34,184 nt of DNA from Hymenoscyphus infarciens. Taxonomy: Eukaryota > Ascomycota > Leotiomycetes > Helotiales > Helotiaceae. Of the stretch, positions 31,078 through 34,184 are shown piece after piece. The notes under the pieces are model-generated. The model ran no database searches, was not told the origin of the DNA, and saw only the letters and a list, made by a program, of their open reading frames with translations. The position numbers were made by a program, and so were the translations under genes. Location of the stretch: positions 1-34,184 of the forward strand of contig LLCB01000458.1 in assembly GCA_001414345.1 (NCBI GenBank), written 5' to 3'. How positions within the stretch are numbered: the first letter of the stretch is position 1; every line of letters starts with the position of its first letter.

Positions 31078-32877
31078 TTACATATCCAGCCCCTCCCCAC
31101 TCAAAATACTCTTCAAAATCCCCGCCCCCAGTCCTTCAACAGCAGCAGCGACCTCCCTCTCCCCCACACAACTCCCAACCCTCTTCTCATCCCCACTCCC
31201 AACCCCCATTCCAAACTTTCTCACCCTCTTACTGGGCGTCCCATTCATCACCGCAAAACTCCCATTCCGTCCATCAACAGCACTAATCAAACTCAGCGTC
31301 TCAAGACTCCCCACCACATCGCGAAATTCAGTGCTAGTAAGCGGATGAAGGATCGCATCGCGGGTGCAGAGAGTACAGTAGACAGCGTAAAGAGCCTTGA
31401 TTGTAGGAGCGACGTTGTTGGATTTCGAGGGCGTGGAGAGGACGTTTGAGGATGCTTGGCGTTTGCGTTTCTCGAGGGCTACTAAGGCGCAGAGCGCGGC
31501 TTTTTGTTGGAGGTTTAGGCTTTTGAGACGTTGGTTTGCGCCGTTTCCGAAGGTGGAGGAGGTGATTCTGTTAACGTGAGAGATTGAAGCTCTCGGTGCT
31601 GTTTCCACTGTAAGGGTTGCGAGGGATTGAGCGAGGGTTCTTGGGTGGCCACTAGTTTTTGTTGCGACTGGTGATGAAAGGTTGACCTTCTCCTCCAGGG
31701 GTCGCTTTGAGGGACTGGCTAGTAATAGTGCCTCCTTCAAAGCGGCTTCGTGTTTCTGCTTTACTTCTGATTCTATGACATCGATTGCTCGCCTGCAAAT
31801 ATCGAATGCTTTGCGTAGATCGCCGGTTTGACTGGATACTTTTCTAGAACATAATTCGATTGCTGCCGGGTGCATGAACGGGATATAATCTGGTGTAGCG
31901 CTATCTTTGCTGACAAGACTCTTCAGTCGAGTAATGATAACGTTCTTGATCTGGACCGCGCTGTATGGGAGGAATGGGAGAAGCTCGGGCTTCAAATTTC
32001 GGGCCTTGAGTCGAGGGAGGAATCGGTCGGTGAGATCCAAGGCATTCGCGATGCCGAGTAAAATGAGGTGCGAGGATTTTTGTAGAGACCATTCAAAGAG
32101 TTTGTACAGTATTTCCAGATCCAATGTTAAGACATGGTCGATTTCGTCCAAGGTTACCACGTAAACATTCTTGCCCTTGCTCTTCTTCGGGGGCACGAAC
32201 ATGTTTTGTAGTGTGTCGACCTGTTCACCTTCCAAAATCTCCATGCCATCGCAGAATGCTTCTATGAGGGTGGCGTATAAATCGCTCGATGTTTTCAAAC
32301 TCATACAGTTGACATATGCCTTCTGCAGGGTTTCCGAGACCTCGAGTTCTGTTGTGACTTCGTTGACCACAGCACTCTTTCCAGTTCCAGGAGGCCCACT
32401 AACGTAAAAACATCCTCCAGAGACATCGGCGATATGGGTCTGCACGAAGCTGTTCAACTCTTCCCTCTCAGCATCCCTCCCAACTAATTTTCCAGGATCC
32501 GAACTTCTAGTGAATACTTGTCTAGCTCTACTGTAAATAGTCGCGACTGATCCTCCTGGTGTAGTCGGTGTTCGAGGCGTTCGTGGAGTAAGAGCCTTTC
32601 CTACAAGAGTGACTCTGTGTCGTGGTGTAATTGGTATTCTTTTCGACAACGCGTCTCGGTGTCGAGGAGTTGACGGCGTAGGAGGAATTCGGACATCGTC
32701 GGTAATAAAAGGGTTTTCGTTCTCGTCATTAAAGATTTCAGTGCGCGCCTGTCGCTTTGCAGGATGAAGAGGAGGTTTCGCAGCTTCATGAAAGTTAGCA
32801 ATCGTAGAGAAACCCCCCGAAAGCGTCGTACCTGAGATTGTCGAGCTCCTCGTTCTTTTCCCTAAAACTGTAGACAT
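31078..32877 (-). CDS. cdc6: Cdc6/Cdc18 replication licensing AAA+ ATPase
   Basis: A single exon encodes 599 residues. The N-terminal ~125 residues are basic and disordered-looking, with clustered Thr-Pro sites (T67, T70, T84, T97, T100, T103, T106) and basic pairs, typical of CDK control of Cdc6/Cdc18. The AAA+ core follows: Walker A GPPGTGKS (161-168), Walker B VVTLDEID with D244/E245, sensor 1 around GIAN (275-278), and the LTDRFLPRL segment. The sensor 2 region includes GDLRKAFDICRRAID. The last ~130 residues fit the winged-helix domain (KALYAVYCTLC, LTSTEFRDVVGSLETLSLI). Cdc6 works with ORC and Cdt1 to load MCM helicase at origins in G1. I chose the start at 32877 (MSTVLGKRTR); an in-frame ATG at 32964 would add 29 residues. 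An Orc1 identity is unlikely because no BAH domain is present. Confidence 0.93.
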   Translation of the reverse strand: MSTVLGKRTRSSTISGTTLSGGFSTIANFHEAAKPPLHPAKRQARTEIFNDENENPFITDDVRIPPTPSTPRHRDALSKRIPITPRHRVTLVGKALTPRTPRTPTTPGGSVATIYSRARQVFTRSSDPGKLVGRDAEREELNSFVQTHIADVSGGCFYVSGPPGTGKSAVVNEVTTELEVSETLQKAYVNCMSLKTSSDLYATLIEAFCDGMEILEGEQVDTLQNMFVPPKKSKGKNVYVVTLDEIDHVLTLDLEILYKLFEWSLQKSSHLILLGIANALDLTDRFLPRLKARNLKPELLPFLPYSAVQIKNVIITRLKSLVSKDSATPDYIPFMHPAAIELCSRKVSSQTGDLRKAFDICRRAIDVIESEVKQKHEAALKEALLLASPSKRPLEEKVNLSSPVATKTSGHPRTLAQSLATLTVETAPRASISHVNRITSSTFGNGANQRLKSLNLQQKAALCALVALEKRKRQASSNVLSTPSKSNNVAPTIKALYAVYCTLCTRDAILHPLTSTEFRDVVGSLETLSLISAVDGRNGSFAVMNGTPSKRVRKFGMGVGSGDEKRVGSCVGEREVAAAVEGLGAGILKSILSGEGLDM

Positions 32878-33170
32878 GATCGAGGAGTTTCTGCCGTGAT
32901 GAGGATGCAGCTGTATTAAGGAATTGTATTGGTAACAAGAAACTGTAGAAAATATCGCGAACACGGAAAAATGTCGAGATTGGGGAGGGGAAGTGTTGTG
33001 GTGGATGGAGAGATGGAAGGGAAAGGTGGAGGAAATGCAGAGTTATGAAGCCTTGAACAAAACGCGAAACCCTCTGTCGCTCTGTCGCGCTGTCGCGTCG
33101 GCAAAAATTACGCGCCCTATGGTGGCTGTTAGCGACCCTCTCGGACATTTTGGAAAATCGACTTTTTACG
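32878..33170 (-). promoter_or_regulatory. cdc6 promoter with G1/S-type motifs
   Basis: A CGCGAAA at 33063-33069 fits the SBF/MBF-type site (CRCGAAA). Three tandem CTGTCGC(T/G) units (about 33073-33096) and TTACGCGCC near 33099 add further CGCG cores. Such motifs drive G1/S transcription of cdc6-like genes in yeasts; a role here is inferred from position. Confidence 0.5.
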
Positions 33171-34184
33171 CCTAAATATCTTATAATTCAACGTACTCTA
33201 CCACTACCTTTTATACTTAATTATACTTTAAAGTTACTAGAATTACTTATTAAGGCTATTTAATTATACTAAAATTATATATACTCGATTAGTATAGAAG
33301 TTATAGTTGTTAAAAAGATATAATTTAAGATTCTTATACTTATATACTATATACTCTAAAACCTACTATTATTCTCTCTTTTTATATTCTTCTCTTCTTT
33401 CTTATTTAATTTAATATATTACTTTTAAATATTTTATAAAAGCTAGTTAAACTCTATATATATAATAATATTCTTTTTATACTCTTTATAATAATAGTTA
33501 GACTTCTAAAGATTATTATTATTTATATTAGAATAGATTTAGTTTTAAAATCTTTTATTATTATCTAAACTTCAATATATATATACTCTACTCTTCTCTT
33601 AAAATAAGCTAATTTTTTCTTCTTCTAAGTATTAAGCTTAGTAATAGTATATATTATTCTAGTTTATATACTCGTATATAGCTCTTTACTAGTAGTATAT
33701 AATTTAAACTATTATATCTATTATAGTATCTAAGCTTATTATTACTCTCTTTCTTTATCTTAAGTATAAGTGTTTATATAATACTAATTAGTTTCTTCTC
33801 TTTTATAAGTAAAACTAATTCCTTTATTTAGTAAATATACTTTTTAGTATATAATTATATAAAAAATTATAAGTAAAATTAAGTATATAGTATATTAAAT
33901 TCTAATTATATTTTAATAAAAAGATTAAAGTCTTTATTACTAGTATTAAGCTAAGTAGTTTTATTCTTATTATATAATATAAAAATATTAGTCTCTAGAT
34001 ATTCTATATTTTTATAGAAAGTATAATAATACGAAATATATATAACTATTAAAAAGATATATAAGAGTATATTTAAAAGAATAATATATATAGATACTAA
34101 GTACTAATATAGAAGAAAAGACTAAATTAGCTTTCTCTTATTTTAAATAGAAGTATTTATAAATAAGAGATTAGATATTACTAA
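33171..34184. repeat. AT-rich block, probably RIP-degraded repeat
   Basis: From about 33171 to the window end the sequence is made almost wholly of A and T, dominated by TA steps, with very few CG dinucleotides and stops in every frame. The change from ordinary composition is sharp, about 300 bp upstream of the cdc6 start. This is typical of repeat-induced point mutation of a transposon in Pezizomycotina. I cannot tell which element it was. No terminal repeat is seen at the left edge. Confidence 0.75.

Noticed and set aside
30897..31348. Plus-strand frames opposite the 3' end of cdc6
   Set aside because: Proline/serine-rich antisense shadows of the Cdc6 coding region and its downstream sequence.
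1..34184. tRNA or rRNA genes
   Set aside because: I looked for B-box-like GGTTCGA sequences; those seen (for example near 8725 and 19533) lack the matching stem and A-box context.

Overview
The window looks like nuclear DNA of a filamentous ascomycete (Pezizomycotina; a leotiomycete-like fungus is my best guess, but the sequence alone does not settle the class). Evidence: split genes with mostly short introns (45-98 nt), GT..AG ends and CTAAC/TACTAAT-type branch points; a Ste3-type pheromone receptor; a Cip1-like secreted protein; a SAT4-type rhodopsin-fold membrane protein; a fused MoaA-MoaC gene of the Aspergillus cnxABC type; and an extremely AT-rich block at the right edge that looks RIP-degraded. 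I assembled gene models by joining reading frames across splice sites and checking phase. All are predictions without transcript support.

Layout. 1-1103: no gene, simple repeats. 1104-2833 (-): WRAP73/Wdr8-like WD40 protein, divergent from 3207-5533 (+): MoaA-MoaC molybdenum cofactor enzyme. 5996-7281 (+): caspase-fold protein. 7676-8336: a 661-bp TA-flanked inverted-repeat element (MITE type). 8336-9062 (-) and 9171-9863 (-): two tandem paralogous genes for small, apparently secreted, cysteine-rich proteins, rebuilt here from short exons. 11643-13493 (-): Ste3-like receptor. 14762-17254 (+): 830-residue fungal protein of unknown function. 17856-18640 (+): Cip1-like secreted protein. 19652-21415 (-): SAT4-type seven-helix protein. 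23146-24924 (+): amino acid/choline-type permease. 25479-27417 (+): cytochrome P450 with unusual active-site motifs. 27825-28834 (+): damaged multi-membrane-pass protein. 30208-30728: a second TA-flanked element. 31078-32877 (-): Cdc6/Cdc18 replication licensing ATPase. 33171-34184: AT-rich block.

The genes do not form one obvious pathway. Housekeeping functions (spindle or centrosome WD40 protein, molybdopterin synthesis, replication licensing) alternate with environment-facing ones (pheromone receptor, secreted proteins, permease, P450). The most interesting points are: (1) an intron in the MoaA-MoaC gene whose donor overlaps two glycine codons followed by a stop, so retention would give MoaA ending in Gly-Gly and splicing would give the fusion, as in animal MOCS1; (2) the two small cysteine-rich paralogues, with low-complexity pyrimidine tracts in equivalent introns and paired cysteine loss; and (3) a MITE sitting inside the stop codon of one of them.
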